Shown in pieces: positions 6,251 through 12,768 of a DNA stretch of 15,374 nucleotides. A program made the translations under genes and the position numbers. Numbering within the stretch: position 1 is the stretch's first letter; the number at the start of each line of letters is the position of its first letter. Under the pieces are notes generated by a model. It had not been told where the DNA came from. It saw only the letters and a list, made by a program, of their open reading frames with translations, and ran no database searches. The DNA lies in the NCBI GenBank assembly GCA_964427955.1, contig CAYRWY010000097.1, forward strand, positions 1-15,374, given 5' to 3'. The stretch comes from JACRBK01 sp964427955 (GTDB lineage: Bacteria; Chloroflexota; Anaerolineae; Aggregatilineales; Aggregatilineaceae).

Positions 6251-6307
6251 ATGTCAGAGCGATGTCAGCGCCGGGACAGGATCGGGCGCGGCGGGCGTGT
6301 TATACTG
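6251..6307 (+). promoter_or_regulatory. 57-bp conserved promoter element, copy A
   Basis: Two exact ATGTCAG units start at 6251 and 6262, an 11-bp period. A weaker third unit, GGGACAGGATC, occupies 6273-6283, where a -35 would be. An extended -10 follows (TG at 6298-6299 plus TATACT at 6301-6306). No TTGACA-like -35 is present, so activation by a regulator bound to the direct repeats is likely. OmpR/PhoB-family regulators bind such 11-bp tandem sites. The element recurs at 8049 and 11810 with 42-44 of 57 matches. The first gene starts 33 bases downstream. Confidence 0.7.
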
Positions 6308-6339
6308 CCGGTATCGAACACTCGAAAACGGGTGCTGCT

Positions 6340-6783
6340 ATGGGGTATGCCTTGATACTCTTCGTCCTCTGCGGATTGAGCTTCCTGGGTACCTGGAATG
6401 TTTGGGACACAACTCATCAGCGCGGAAAGCATCTCCGTCGTCAGGATGAAGATGGTTTAGCCACCACTTTTGGGATACTGCTGGCCCTGAGTGTAGGGCT
6501 GTTGGCCTGCGGCCTGCTGCTGCTGTTCGGCTACCGGCAAGCGGCTGTTACGATACTGTTTGGTTCAATCATGTTTGTCGCCGTCGTAGTCGCCTTGCTG
6601 ATCATGGGAGCATCAGCGGGACTGCTGACCCTGGGCGCGCTGGCATTGCTTAGCCTCCTGCTCCTGCCGGTGATTCTCGTCGTCCCTTCGATGAGAGCGC
6701 GATCCGAGCGCTGGCGCGGCAAGCTGGTGGCGCAGCACAAGCGCAAACCCAAGCGTAAGCGCAAGAATGACGAATTGGTGTGA
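6340..6783 (+). CDS. Small membrane protein with Lys/Arg-rich tail (paralogue family, copy A)
   Basis: A 147-residue integral membrane protein of unknown function. Hydrophobic helices lie at about residues 2-19, 45-67, 70-95 and 97-117. A strongly basic C-terminus follows (QHKRKPKRKRKNDELV), which should face the cytoplasm. The second half aligns by eye with the protein starting at 8139: both have LLLL-x-GY before the third helix and an SMRARSERWR / RMQARVLRWQ stretch before the basic tail. They are therefore paralogues. An open frame reaches back to 6262, but that start would lie inside the promoter element. The ATG at 6340 fits a leader of about 27 bases. The ribosome binding site is poor. 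It is co-transcribed with the gene at 6791. Confidence 0.75.
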   Translation: MGYALILFVLCGLSFLGTWNVWDTTHQRGKHLRRQDEDGLATTFGILLALSVGLLACGLLLLFGYRQAAVTILFGSIMFVAVVVALLIMGASAGLLTLGALALLSLLLLPVILVVPSMRARSERWRGKLVAQHKRKPKRKRKNDELV

Positions 6784-6790
6784 GGGAGGG

Positions 6791-7090
6791 ATGATGATCG
6801 GATTGTCGATAGGCGGGCTGCTGGCAGTTTCCGCGTTGCTGTATCTGGTTGTGCATGGGACGCACGGTGATCGGCTGGTGTGGGTGATCCTGGGCCTCAA
6901 CCTGGGGACGCTGCTCGCCGTGGTGAGCGGCCTCAGCCTCATCGATGGCCCGTCGTGGGCGGTGAAGGGCGCGCTGGCAGCGGTCTATGCGGCGCAGTGC
7001 CTGTTCAACGCGCGGCTGTGGTCGAAGGATATTTTCTGGTCCGGCGTGGATGTCGCGCGGCTCAAGGCGAAGTGGAAGCGCGACGACTGA
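6791..7090 (+). CDS. Small three-helix membrane protein
   Basis: A 100-residue hydrophobic protein with three predicted membrane helices (about residues 3-22, 29-50 and 56-74) and a basic C-terminal end, VARLKAKWKRDD. It begins 7 bases after the preceding stop. GAGGGAGGG runs up to the ATG at 6791. A second ATG at 6794 gives a better spacing, so the start is uncertain by one codon. I do not recognise the family. It is the second gene of the operon behind promoter copy A and is probably linked in function to the basic-tail protein before it. Confidence 0.7.
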   Translation: MMIGLSIGGLLAVSALLYLVVHGTHGDRLVWVILGLNLGTLLAVVSGLSLIDGPSWAVKGALAAVYAAQCLFNARLWSKDIFWSGVDVARLKAKWKRDD

Positions 7091-7109
7091 TGGAGTAATG
7101 TCGCCGCTA

Positions 7110-7133
7110 GGAGCGGACCGCCCGGCCCGCTCC
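7110..7133. terminator. Hairpin between convergent genes
   Basis: GGAGCGG (7110-7116) pairs with CCGCTCC (7127-7133). It lies 20 bases after the plus-strand gene stop and just beyond the end of the minus-strand gene, where both transcripts would end. There is no T run, so it is a weak terminator candidate. Confidence 0.4.
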
Positions 7134-7151
7134 CCGGTCGAAGAGTCGAGG

Positions 7152-7853
7152 TTACCCTCGAAAGACTCCGATGCTCTCTGGCTGGCTGGCCAGGGCTGCC
7201 CCGACAAAGGGCTGGATGACGAAGAAGCGTTCGGCAGCCTCCGGCGTGATGGGCACGCGGGAGAAGGCGCTCAGCAGGTAGAGCGTGATCTCGCTGCCCA
7301 GGTCGTAGATGAAGCCCCCAAACCCGACCGCCGACTGAATCCCATAAGGTTCGATGAAGGACTTCTGGGAGGGGAAAGCCGTACAGCGCGGGGCCTCCGG
7401 GATGTAGTAGGTCCCCATGTAGTCGCTCATCTCCAGCCGCATCCCCTCGCTCAGCAGTTGCAGATCGACGCCCATCTGGCCCAGCACTTCCGTGAACATG
7501 GGAAACTCGACCGACGAAGCCAACCGGCTGAAGGGAACCGCTTTGTGCCGCTGGGACGAATGGCGGCTGCACCAACTGTCCTCGATACCGCAGGTCCCGG
7601 TCAACACCAGCGCCGCCTGTTCTGCCGGGTCCATCGTTTGTAAGAGGTCCGGCGGCAGCTCAGGCGCGTAGACCAGGCGAAAGATGCGCACCAGTGCCAA
7701 CTGCGGATCGCCGTTCAGGACGAATTCGCTGAAGAGGGTCTCGGCGATGAACTGGCTGACCTCCTCATGAGTGGCGTAATGATCGGCGCGCTGCCAGAGC
7801 CAGCGCCCAAAATCCCGAAACTCCGCTAGGGTGGTGTGATCGAAATCTAACAC
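7152..7853 (-). CDS. Stand-alone GAF-like sensory domain protein
   Basis: A 233-residue soluble protein. The stretch IEDSWCSRHSSQRHKAVPF (residues 90-108), then YYIPEA (149-154), SQKSFIEPYGIQSAVGFGGF (162-181) and LLSAFSRVPITPEAAERFF (193-211), resemble a GAF-like input domain. I recall that domain at the N-terminus of sensor histidine kinases and cyclases, where similar wording (GHKAIPL, YGIRSVLGFGG, FSRVPIPRE) is common. Here no kinase, cyclase or DNA-binding output domain follows, so the protein is a sensor module alone, or it works with a partner. The start is GTG at 7853 with GGGGAG seven bases upstream. It faces the membrane-protein clusters on both sides. Its ligand is unknown. The domain call comes from pattern memory. 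Confidence 0.6.
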   Translation of the reverse strand: MLDFDHTTLAEFRDFGRWLWQRADHYATHEEVSQFIAETLFSEFVLNGDPQLALVRIFRLVYAPELPPDLLQTMDPAEQAALVLTGTCGIEDSWCSRHSSQRHKAVPFSRLASSVEFPMFTEVLGQMGVDLQLLSEGMRLEMSDYMGTYYIPEAPRCTAFPSQKSFIEPYGIQSAVGFGGFIYDLGSEITLYLLSAFSRVPITPEAAERFFVIQPFVGAALASQPESIGVFRG

Positions 7854-7920
7854 AGACTATCTCCCCGCCTTCCCGGCCTGACTATATATGAAGTATTGAG
7901 ATTGGATTGCCACGAATGGA

Positions 7921-7979
7921 TAAATTAATTTAATCACTAGAAATAGTAGGTGTCAACACTTCGCGAATTTTCTGTTGAC
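7921..7979. promoter_or_regulatory. AT-rich intergenic region with palindromes
   Basis: The stretch from about 7880 to 8005 is sharply AT-rich compared with its surroundings. It contains a 12-bp palindrome, TAAATTAATTTA (7921-7932), and a 7-bp inverted repeat, GTCAACA (7952-7958) and TGTTGAC (7973-7979), whose centres are 21 bases apart, that is two helical turns. A TTGACG follows from 7975, but no convincing -10 is paired with it. It separates the divergent GAF-like gene from promoter copy B and could hold an operator. Confidence 0.4.
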
Positions 7980-8048
7980 GTAAGTTAGTAATGGAACTAC
8001 TTAGGACGGTAGACAGCGCCGACTACCAGTGATTGGCGCGTCCTGGCG

Positions 8049-8105
8049 ACGTCAGGCGGATGTCAGGTGCGGGGGAGGATCGGACCCGGCAGGCGTGCTA
8101 CACTG
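8049..8105 (+). promoter_or_regulatory. 57-bp conserved promoter element, copy B
   Basis: The two 11-bp-spaced units read ACGTCAGGCGG and ATGTCAGGTGC, followed by the degenerate third unit GGGGGAGGATC. The extended -10 is TG, one base, then TACACT (8099-8104). It matches copies A and C over its full 57 bases without gaps. The ATG of the downstream membrane protein is 33 bases beyond the element, exactly as in copy A. Confidence 0.7.
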
Positions 8106-8138
8106 TTCTTATCGGTCGTATCACCACGAGAACCGGCC

Positions 8139-8639
8139 ATGTCAACACCCATCATCGCTCTGTTCCTCTTGGGCAGCGTGTTTTTCCTGGGGGTGCAGGA
8201 TTTCTGGGCTGCTCTCCGCCGGGAGCGATTCCCGCAACCCTGGACCCATCTGCCGGATCGCATTCTTTCCGACCTGCGCCGGAATCACCGCTACCCAGGT
8301 CGGGAAGGTGGCCTCGTGATGGGCTTCTGGGGTTGTCTGGTGCCTGGGGTGTTGGCGTGGGGGACGGCGTTGCTGCTGCTGACGGGATACCAGCCGGTCG
8401 CGAATGCGTTTTGGATAGGGCTGGTGGGCGGTATCACGGTGTTGGTGAGTGTGGCGTTCCTGATTTATGCCGTCGCCGGGTCCGTGCTGACCGTGATGGC
8501 CGTCCTGCTGCTGGGGATCGGCGCCCTGCCGCGGATGCAAGCCCGCGTCCTCCGCTGGCAGGAAGCGGTCGAGGCCCGGCGTAAGAAGAAGCGTAGGCCC
8601 AAGCCCAAGCGCAAGAACGAGTGGAGGGCGCCAGGTTGA
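8139..8639 (+). CDS. Small membrane protein with Lys/Arg-rich tail (paralogue family, copy B)
   Basis: A 166-residue integral membrane protein with about four hydrophobic helices (residues 4-20, 60-82, 87-110 and 112-132). A long basic end, RRKKKRRPKPKRKNEW, is nearly the same as the tail of the protein starting at 6340. The helix 2-4 region also matches that protein (ALLLLTGYQP against LLLLFGYRQA). A loop of about 40 residues between helices 1 and 2 is rich in Arg and Pro and longer than in copy A. I start it at ATG 8139. An open frame to 8067 would run through the promoter element. No strong ribosome binding site is seen. It is the first of three plus-strand genes behind promoter copy B. 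Function unknown. Confidence 0.75.
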   Translation: MSTPIIALFLLGSVFFLGVQDFWAALRRERFPQPWTHLPDRILSDLRRNHRYPGREGGLVMGFWGCLVPGVLAWGTALLLLTGYQPVANAFWIGLVGGITVLVSVAFLIYAVAGSVLTVMAVLLLGIGALPRMQARVLRWQEAVEARRKKKRRPKPKRKNEWRAPG

Positions 8640-8652
8640 GGAGGAAAAGACG

Positions 8653-9063
8653 ATGATCACGGTGTTAAGGGTGTGGCCAATTTTGATCGCGGTGGTTTGG
8701 ATCGTGCAGGGCTGGCGCACGGCCCGCCGGGGCGAGACGACCATCCGGTGGCGGGCGTTCTTGTGGGAGCGCCGCCGGTTGATCGCCGGTCCCGCCGTGG
8801 CGCTGTGGGGCGCGGGGATCGTCCTGTTGGGGGTGGTCGTCATCACGTTCTCGCTGTTGACCTTCCTGTATTCGACCGGGACGGCGGAGGAGATGGCGAA
8901 TCTCCAGGCGTTGGGAACGATCGGGCTGGCGTTTGCGTATATGGTGATCATGCTGCCGATCTGCGTGGTGGTGCACGTGGTGACGCGCGGCAGCACGAAG
9001 ATCAAGCGAAAGCCGAAGGTCAAACATGGCGGAATGGTCGAAGACGCTGAACTTGAAGTCTGA
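8653..9063 (+). CDS. Small membrane protein with basic tail
   Basis: A 136-residue membrane protein with helices at about residues 3-19, 45-75 (long, possibly two) and 87-112. A basic stretch, TKIKRKPKVKH, is followed by a short acidic end. An excellent ribosome binding site, GAGGAGG, lies 8 bases before the ATG and 13 bases separate it from the previous gene. The tail resembles the KPKRK-type ends of the proteins at 6340, 8139 and 12045, though the membrane part is not obviously homologous. The last 38 bases overlap the next gene. Function unknown. Confidence 0.75.
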   Translation: MITVLRVWPILIAVVWIVQGWRTARRGETTIRWRAFLWERRRLIAGPAVALWGAGIVLLGVVVITFSLLTFLYSTGTAEEMANLQALGTIGLAFAYMVIMLPICVVVHVVTRGSTKIKRKPKVKHGGMVEDAELEV

Positions 9064-9847
9064 CTCCCCCTGGCCGCGCCGGATCGCGCTGGTGGGGCTG
9101 ATCTGGGCGGTGTTCCTGGCCGTGCTGACGGTCGTCAACGTGGACGCGTCGCCCGAAGATCAGACCACCGGGATTTCGATCCTGCTCAGCGGCGTTTATA
9201 CCCTGCTGCTCTACCAAACCCGCTCGCGCTGGCTGCCCCGGCTGGCGAGCCATCCCCTGCGGAACGCGATGATCCTCGGCAGCGTCAACGCGGCGCTGAT
9301 CGAGATCCTGTTTTGGGGCGTGGAGAAGATCGTCGGCGCGCACGGCGTCGCGGCGTCCCCGCATCTGATCGTGGACCTGCTGATGACGATGCCCTGGTAC
9401 GTCGGCATGGTGATCATTTTCGTGCGCGTGCAGCACGTCCGGCGCTTTTCGCCCTGGATCGTGCTGCTGCTGGGCGGGCTGTACGAGATCGGCTCGGATG
9501 GTCTGATCGGGGGCGGCTTCAGCGGGGGATTGTTCAGCCCGGTCTACTGGCTGGTGCTGCCGACGCTGTACTGGTGGTTGTTCATCCCGGTTTACAGCGC
9601 GATGGTGCTGCCGCCCGCCTGGCTGATCGCGCAGAGCGCGGAAGTCCCCTCGCCCACGGGATTTGGGGATGAGGCCCGCCAGCGATTTTTTCTCCGGCGG
9701 CTCTGGACCCGCTATCAGCGCCACCTTCTGCCGCGACCGTCCGGCCCGGCGTGGCGGGATGCGCTGCGCCCGTTCCTGTGGGTACCGCCCTATCTCGTCT
9801 ACCTGCTGATCTTCCTGATCGTGGCGGTCGTGGTCGGCGCGGCGTGA
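9026..9847 (+). CDS. Multi-spanning membrane protein of unknown function
   Basis: A 273-residue hydrophobic protein with seven or eight likely helices: about 20-39, 48-63, 79-99, 112-134, 140-155, two closely spaced at 169-200, and 250-272. Between helices 5 and 6 lies a Gly-rich loop, EIGSDGLIGGGFSGGLFSP, and before the last helix a basic cytoplasmic loop. No enzymatic motif is recognised. The ATG is inside the previous gene (38-base overlap, different frame) with AAGG about 7 bases upstream, so translation is coupled. It is the last gene of the copy B operon. Its stop is only 3 bases from the end of the convergent thioredoxin-like gene, with no terminator between them. Confidence 0.75.
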   Translation: MAEWSKTLNLKSDSPWPRRIALVGLIWAVFLAVLTVVNVDASPEDQTTGISILLSGVYTLLLYQTRSRWLPRLASHPLRNAMILGSVNAALIEILFWGVEKIVGAHGVAASPHLIVDLLMTMPWYVGMVIIFVRVQHVRRFSPWIVLLLGGLYEIGSDGLIGGGFSGGLFSPVYWLVLPTLYWWLFIPVYSAMVLPPAWLIAQSAEVPSPTGFGDEARQRFFLRRLWTRYQRHLLPRPSGPAWRDALRPFLWVPPYLVYLLIFLIVAVVVGAA

Positions 9848-9850
9848 CCC

Positions 9851-10582
9851 CTACCAGCCCAGCGTGCCGTCGATCCAGGTGCGCACGTCCTCGATTGGGA
9901 TTTTCCCCAGCTTCTTGTTGAGCGGCGTCCCGTTGCTGAAGATCAGCAGCGTCGGGATGCTGTCCAGCCCGTAGCCCCAGAAGTGATCCGGGTTGTCGTC
10001 CACGTTGATGCGCACGACCTTGAGCCGCCCGTAATATTCGCACGCGATCTGCTCGATGATCGGCGCCATCAGCGTGCACGGCCCGCACCAGGGCGCGTAA
10101 TATTCGACCAGGACCGGCGACAGCGGATAGGTGAGCACCTCGAACTGGAAGGTCTCGTCGGAGATTTCCAGCGGCGGCACCCACACGGTGCTGGTCGGCG
10201 CGATGGTGGGCGTCAGCGTGGGCGGGGCATAGGTCGGCGGCATGTCGGACTCGTGGTGGACCGGCGCCGGGGACGCGGTGTAGGTCGGTGGAATGAACGG
10301 CGTGAGCGTCGGGCGGCGCGCGCGCGTCGCGGCGATGGTCGGCGGCAGCGGCGTCAGGGTGGGGCGGGGCGTCCAGGTCGGCGGCGGTGGCGTGGGTGTG
10401 AGGGACGGGGTGACGGTAGCCGTCGCGGTCGGCGTCGGGGTCGGCGTGGGCAGGACGAGGACGGCCCGCGTGGGCAGCACGAACAGGGTCGGGATCGCGT
10501 CCTTCTTTCCTGTCGGAAGCTCGCACGCCGTCAGGATCAAGAGCATGAGCACCCCCGCCACACCATACCTCGCCCGGTGCAT
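9851..10582 (-). CDS. Thioredoxin-fold lipoprotein
   Basis: A 243-residue exported protein. The signal peptide ends in a lipobox, LTAC, with Cys20 as the lipid-modified residue, so the mature protein is anchored on the outside of the membrane. Residues 31-135 form a very Pro/Thr-rich linker with TPTPTPT-type repeats. The thioredoxin domain covers about 145-243, with the active site WCGPC at 165-169 and the cis-Pro of SIPTLL at 210. It is expected to reduce or exchange disulfides outside the cell membrane. The ATG at 10582 has AAGGAG eight bases upstream. A possible minus-strand promoter (TTGACG, complement of 10647-10652) has only a weak -10. The gene converges on the membrane-protein operon. 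The family is sure; substrates are unknown. Confidence 0.93.
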   Translation of the reverse strand: MHRARYGVAGVLMLLILTACELPTGKKDAIPTLFVLPTRAVLVLPTPTPTPTATATVTPSLTPTPPPPTWTPRPTLTPLPPTIAATRARRPTLTPFIPPTYTASPAPVHHESDMPPTYAPPTLTPTIAPTSTVWVPPLEISDETFQFEVLTYPLSPVLVEYYAPWCGPCTLMAPIIEQIACEYYGRLKVVRINVDDNPDHFWGYGLDSIPTLLIFSNGTPLNKKLGKIPIEDVRTWIDGTLGW

Positions 10583-10634
10583 ACTTCGCTCCTTAAGCTG
10601 GCCGTAGCTAAATATCCCCCTTCAGTTAAGCATG

Positions 10635-10640
10635 TATAAT
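10635..10640 (+). promoter_or_regulatory. Candidate -10 box for the 10891 gene
   Basis: A consensus TATAAT lies upstream of the repeat element and about 250 bases before the 10891 start. There is no convincing -35. If used, the whole palindromic element at 10680-10858 would be transcribed as 5' leader. Confidence 0.3.
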
Positions 10641-10679
10641 AACAAGCGTCAATCTACGACCGCCCGCTGATGGTAACTG

Positions 10680-10858
10680 ACGTTACGCACTTCGCCATTG
10701 ACCTCACCCCCGGCCCCTCTCCAAAAGACGTGGAGAGGGGAGAATACGGCGGACGCCCTCCCCTTCTCCCTCTCCAGGCAAGTTGGAGAGGGAGAAGGGG
10801 GTGGGGGTTGAGGGTGAGGTAAACCCTCAACCGCCTGGAATGGGGATCTGCGTAACGT
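10680..10858. mobile_element. MITE-like palindromic element 1
   Basis: A 179-bp element with perfect 10-bp terminal inverted repeats, ACGTTACGCA (10680-10689) and TGCGTAACGT (10849-10858). Inside are outer blocks ACCTCACCC and GGGTGAGGT, then two strong hairpins: a 9-bp stem at 10714-10740 and a perfect 16-bp stem at 10760-10775 with 10785-10800. It encodes no protein, so it would need a transposase from elsewhere. It has the same build as the element at 11872. It separates the thioredoxin lipoprotein and PsbP-like genes. Confidence 0.7.
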
Positions 10859-10890
10859 AGATACTAATATTCGACCACGAGGAGGACGTG

Positions 10891-11808
10891 ATGCTGCCAC
10901 CCCAACCCGCTCACGAACCGTCGGACCCCAACCGGATCGGCATGTGGCGGATCTGGTTTGCGCCGGTCATGATGGTGCAGTACACGCGCAACTGGGCGCG
11001 CCTGGGCAAGCCGGAATGGGGGAAGCTGACCGCCCGGGGCGGCCTGCTCATCCTGGCCTGGATGATCGCCGGTCTGGTCGCGCTGATGTTGAACATCGGG
11101 TCGGTCCTCGCGCTGGGCTTCTTTATCGCCGCGCTGATGACCAACCTGGCGTTCTGGATCATCATTGGCCATTGGCAGGGCGGCGCTTATAAGACGTGGA
11201 CGGCCACGCACGATTGGGCGGCGCTGTGCGCGCATCCCTACCGGGTGGACAAGACGGTGAGCTTCGTGATCGCGGCCTCGGTGATCGGCACGGTAGCCAT
11301 AACCGGGTGGCTGTGGGCCGACAGCCGCCCGCACCGGTATTCTAGCAGCGATCTCAGCCTGAAATACGACAGTTGGTGGACCTCCCGCGCGCTGAACGAC
11401 GGCTTCTGCCAGGACTACGACAACGGCTGTTTCCTGGTCTTGACCGATGATCAGTACGGCTTTACCTCCATCGCGTTCGCCCGCCAGCCGCTCGCCGAGG
11501 GGATGCGCACCGCCGAGGATGCGGACGCCGACCTGTGGGAGAATTATTGGGGCTGGGTTTCCGGCGTCGAACTGGTCTCGCACACGCCGATCCTGATCGA
11601 TGGTCTGCCGGGGATCGCGCGTGAGTTCCTGTATCCCCAACCCGGCGATGATCCCTTTTACATCTTGACCGTGGTCGTGGTGAACGATCACACCCGCTAC
11701 GACATCACCGCCTGGGCGAGCAACCGGGCCATCTTCGAAGAGGATCGCGCGCGGATCATGAAGGTGATCAACAGCCTCGATTTTAAGGCCTCCGGCGCGA
11801 CGGTGTGA
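10891..11808 (+). CDS. Membrane protein with PsbP/LpqN-like outer domain
   Basis: A 305-residue protein in two parts. Residues 50-68, 70-94 and 122-143 are membrane helices after a cytoplasmic N-terminus. The C-terminal half (about 150-300) is a soluble alpha/beta domain on the outer face. Its style, with a short stress-like opening (SDLSLKYDSWW), GMRTAEDADADLWENY, GLPGIAREFLYP, then a beta hairpin and a final helix ending in MKVINSLDF, resembles PsbP-like and LpqN-type lipoprotein domains. Cys173 and Cys180 could form an outer disulfide, and a thioredoxin-like lipoprotein is encoded next door. I chose ATG 10891 over GTG 10888 because of its spacing from GAGGAGG. Promoter copy C begins one base after its stop. 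Function unknown. Confidence 0.75.
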   Translation: MLPPQPAHEPSDPNRIGMWRIWFAPVMMVQYTRNWARLGKPEWGKLTARGGLLILAWMIAGLVALMLNIGSVLALGFFIAALMTNLAFWIIIGHWQGGAYKTWTATHDWAALCAHPYRVDKTVSFVIAASVIGTVAITGWLWADSRPHRYSSSDLSLKYDSWWTSRALNDGFCQDYDNGCFLVLTDDQYGFTSIAFARQPLAEGMRTAEDADADLWENYWGWVSGVELVSHTPILIDGLPGIAREFLYPQPGDDPFYILTVVVVNDHTRYDITAWASNRAIFEEDRARIMKVINSLDFKASGATV

Positions 11809-11809
11809 T

Positions 11810-11866
11810 CTGTCAGGCGGATGTCAGCGCCGGGGCAGGATTCCGGGCGGCGGCGGTGCTACACTG
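11810..11866 (+). promoter_or_regulatory. 57-bp conserved promoter element, copy C
   Basis: Tandem units CTGTCAGGCGG and ATGTCAGCGCC are followed by the degenerate unit GGGGCAGGATT and an extended -10, TG, one base, then TACACT (11860-11865). It is aligned without gaps to copies A and B. A MITE-like element begins 5 bases after it, so it is separated from its cluster by about 180 bases instead of 33. The first unit, CTGTCAG, is the closest of all to the PhoB half-site CTGTCAT. Confidence 0.7.
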
Positions 11867-11871
11867 GTATG

Positions 11872-12030
11872 CGTTACCCACCAGTGGCCCTCACCCCTGG
11901 CCCCTCTCCCATAGAGAGCGATGGGAGAGGGGAAAAAACGTGCGGCTCCCCCTCTCCATTGGGCTTTTTGAATGGAGAGGGGGCTGGGGGGTGAGGCCGG
12001 GACAATTAACCTCAAGAGATGTGGGTAACG
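11872..12030. mobile_element. MITE-like palindromic element 2
   Basis: A 159-bp element with perfect 10-bp terminal inverted repeats, CGTTACCCAC (11872-11881) and GTGGGTAACG (12021-12030). Two inner hairpins are a 12-bp stem (11901-11912 with 11921-11932) and a 13-bp stem (11948-11960 with 11971-11983). The outer blocks CCTCACCCC and GGGGTGAGG match element 1. It sits between the -10 of promoter copy C and the ribosome binding site of the next gene, so it would be transcribed as an untranslated leader and may change expression. Confidence 0.72.
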
Positions 12031-12044
12031 GATAGGGGGCGGAG

Positions 12045-12394
12045 ATGATGAAACTGATCGGCGGGCTGGCGGTAGGCGTGGTGGGCGTGCTGTTGTGGTG
12101 GCAGTTGGCGCATTATCCGGCCTCGTGGACGCCGCGCTGGGGTCAAAAGACCGGGGAAACGTTCGTGTTTTTCCTGGGGGGACTCATCGTCGCGGGGCTG
12201 TTCGGGGCCGGGGGCGCGCTGATCCTGGCGCCGCGCTGCTCCTGCTGGTGAGCGTGGGGGGAGTCTTCGCGGTCGAAGGATTCGTCACCTCGGCCATCCG
12301 CCGCGAGGCCGGGGAGAAGCTCAAGATCAAGCCCAAGCGCAAGCGTACGCTGGACGACTCCGGCAAGCGTACGCGCGGCTGGCCGGAAGGCTGA
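12045..12394 (+). pseudogene. Small membrane protein with Lys/Arg-rich tail (copy C), frameshifted
   Basis: The first frame gives a membrane helix at about residues 3-20, then WGQKTGETFVFFLGG and a second helix, and stops at 12249-12251. The -1 frame, entered between 12228 and 12233, continues the second hydrophobic helix as ALLLLVSVGGVFAVEGF. It ends in AGEKLKIKPKRKRTLDDSGK with stop at 12392-12394. The joined product of about 116 residues has the same plan as the proteins at 6340 and 8139: helices, then a KPKRK-type tail. The missing base lies in the GC-rich run GGCGCCGCGCTG, so it could be a real mutation or a sequencing error. No slippery sequence suited to programmed frameshifting is seen. 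The ribosome binding site GGGCGGAG is just before the ATG. Confidence 0.65.
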
Positions 12395-12405
12395 GGAGAG
12401 GTACG

Positions 12406-12768
12406 ATGGGGCAGGGTGCTGACGCCGTCCTGTTGGCGATGATGTGTTTCGTCTATGGCGGCTGGCTGATCGTGACGAAAGAGTATCACGGCTCCCGGAA
12501 GTTCCCCGTGGACCTGTCCGGCCCACCGGCAGTCCGCCTCGGCCAGATCGCCGTCGGGCTGGGCGTGGAGGCGCTGATCGTGGGGCTGGCGGGGCTGAAC
12601 GCCTGCCTGGGACTGGTCGGTCTCCAATTCATGTTCTGCGCGTTGTTTGCACCGCTGATCCTGGAGCACCGCGAAGAATCGCAGGACCTCACGCCCCCGG
12701 AGATGCGGCAGGCCAGGCCGTTCGCGGCGCTGGACGATCCCGATCACCCGCCGTGGCCGGAAGGATGA
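12406..12768 (+). CDS. Small membrane protein, second gene of the copy C cluster
   Basis: A 120-residue protein with about three membrane helices (residues 5-24, 44-63 and 65-86) followed by a hydrophilic, Pro-rich tail ending in PWPEG. The ATG has GAGGAGAGG a few bases upstream and starts 11 bases after the preceding gene, so the pair is an operon. The last residues and stop (TGGCCGGAAGGATGAGG) repeat the end of the previous gene (TGGCCGGAAGGCTGAGG), a small sign of duplication. The membrane part is not clearly related to the other second genes. Function unknown. Confidence 0.65.
   Translation: MGQGADAVLLAMMCFVYGGWLIVTKEYHGSRKFPVDLSGPPAVRLGQIAVGLGVEALIVGLAGLNACLGLVGLQFMFCALFAPLILEHREESQDLTPPEMRQARPFAALDDPDHPPWPEG

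Noticed and set aside
6262..6339. Longer N-terminus for the 6340 membrane protein
   Set aside because: The upstream ATG lies within the conserved promoter element, before the -10, so it cannot be on the transcript. The same holds for 8067 in copy B.
7854..8048. tRNA or small RNA gene in the AT-rich gap
   Set aside because: I could not find a cloverleaf or a hairpin followed by a T run, only short palindromes.
12226..12240. Programmed -1 ribosomal frameshift
   Set aside because: No X XXY YYZ slippery heptamer is present at the frame junction. A lost base in a GC run is more likely.
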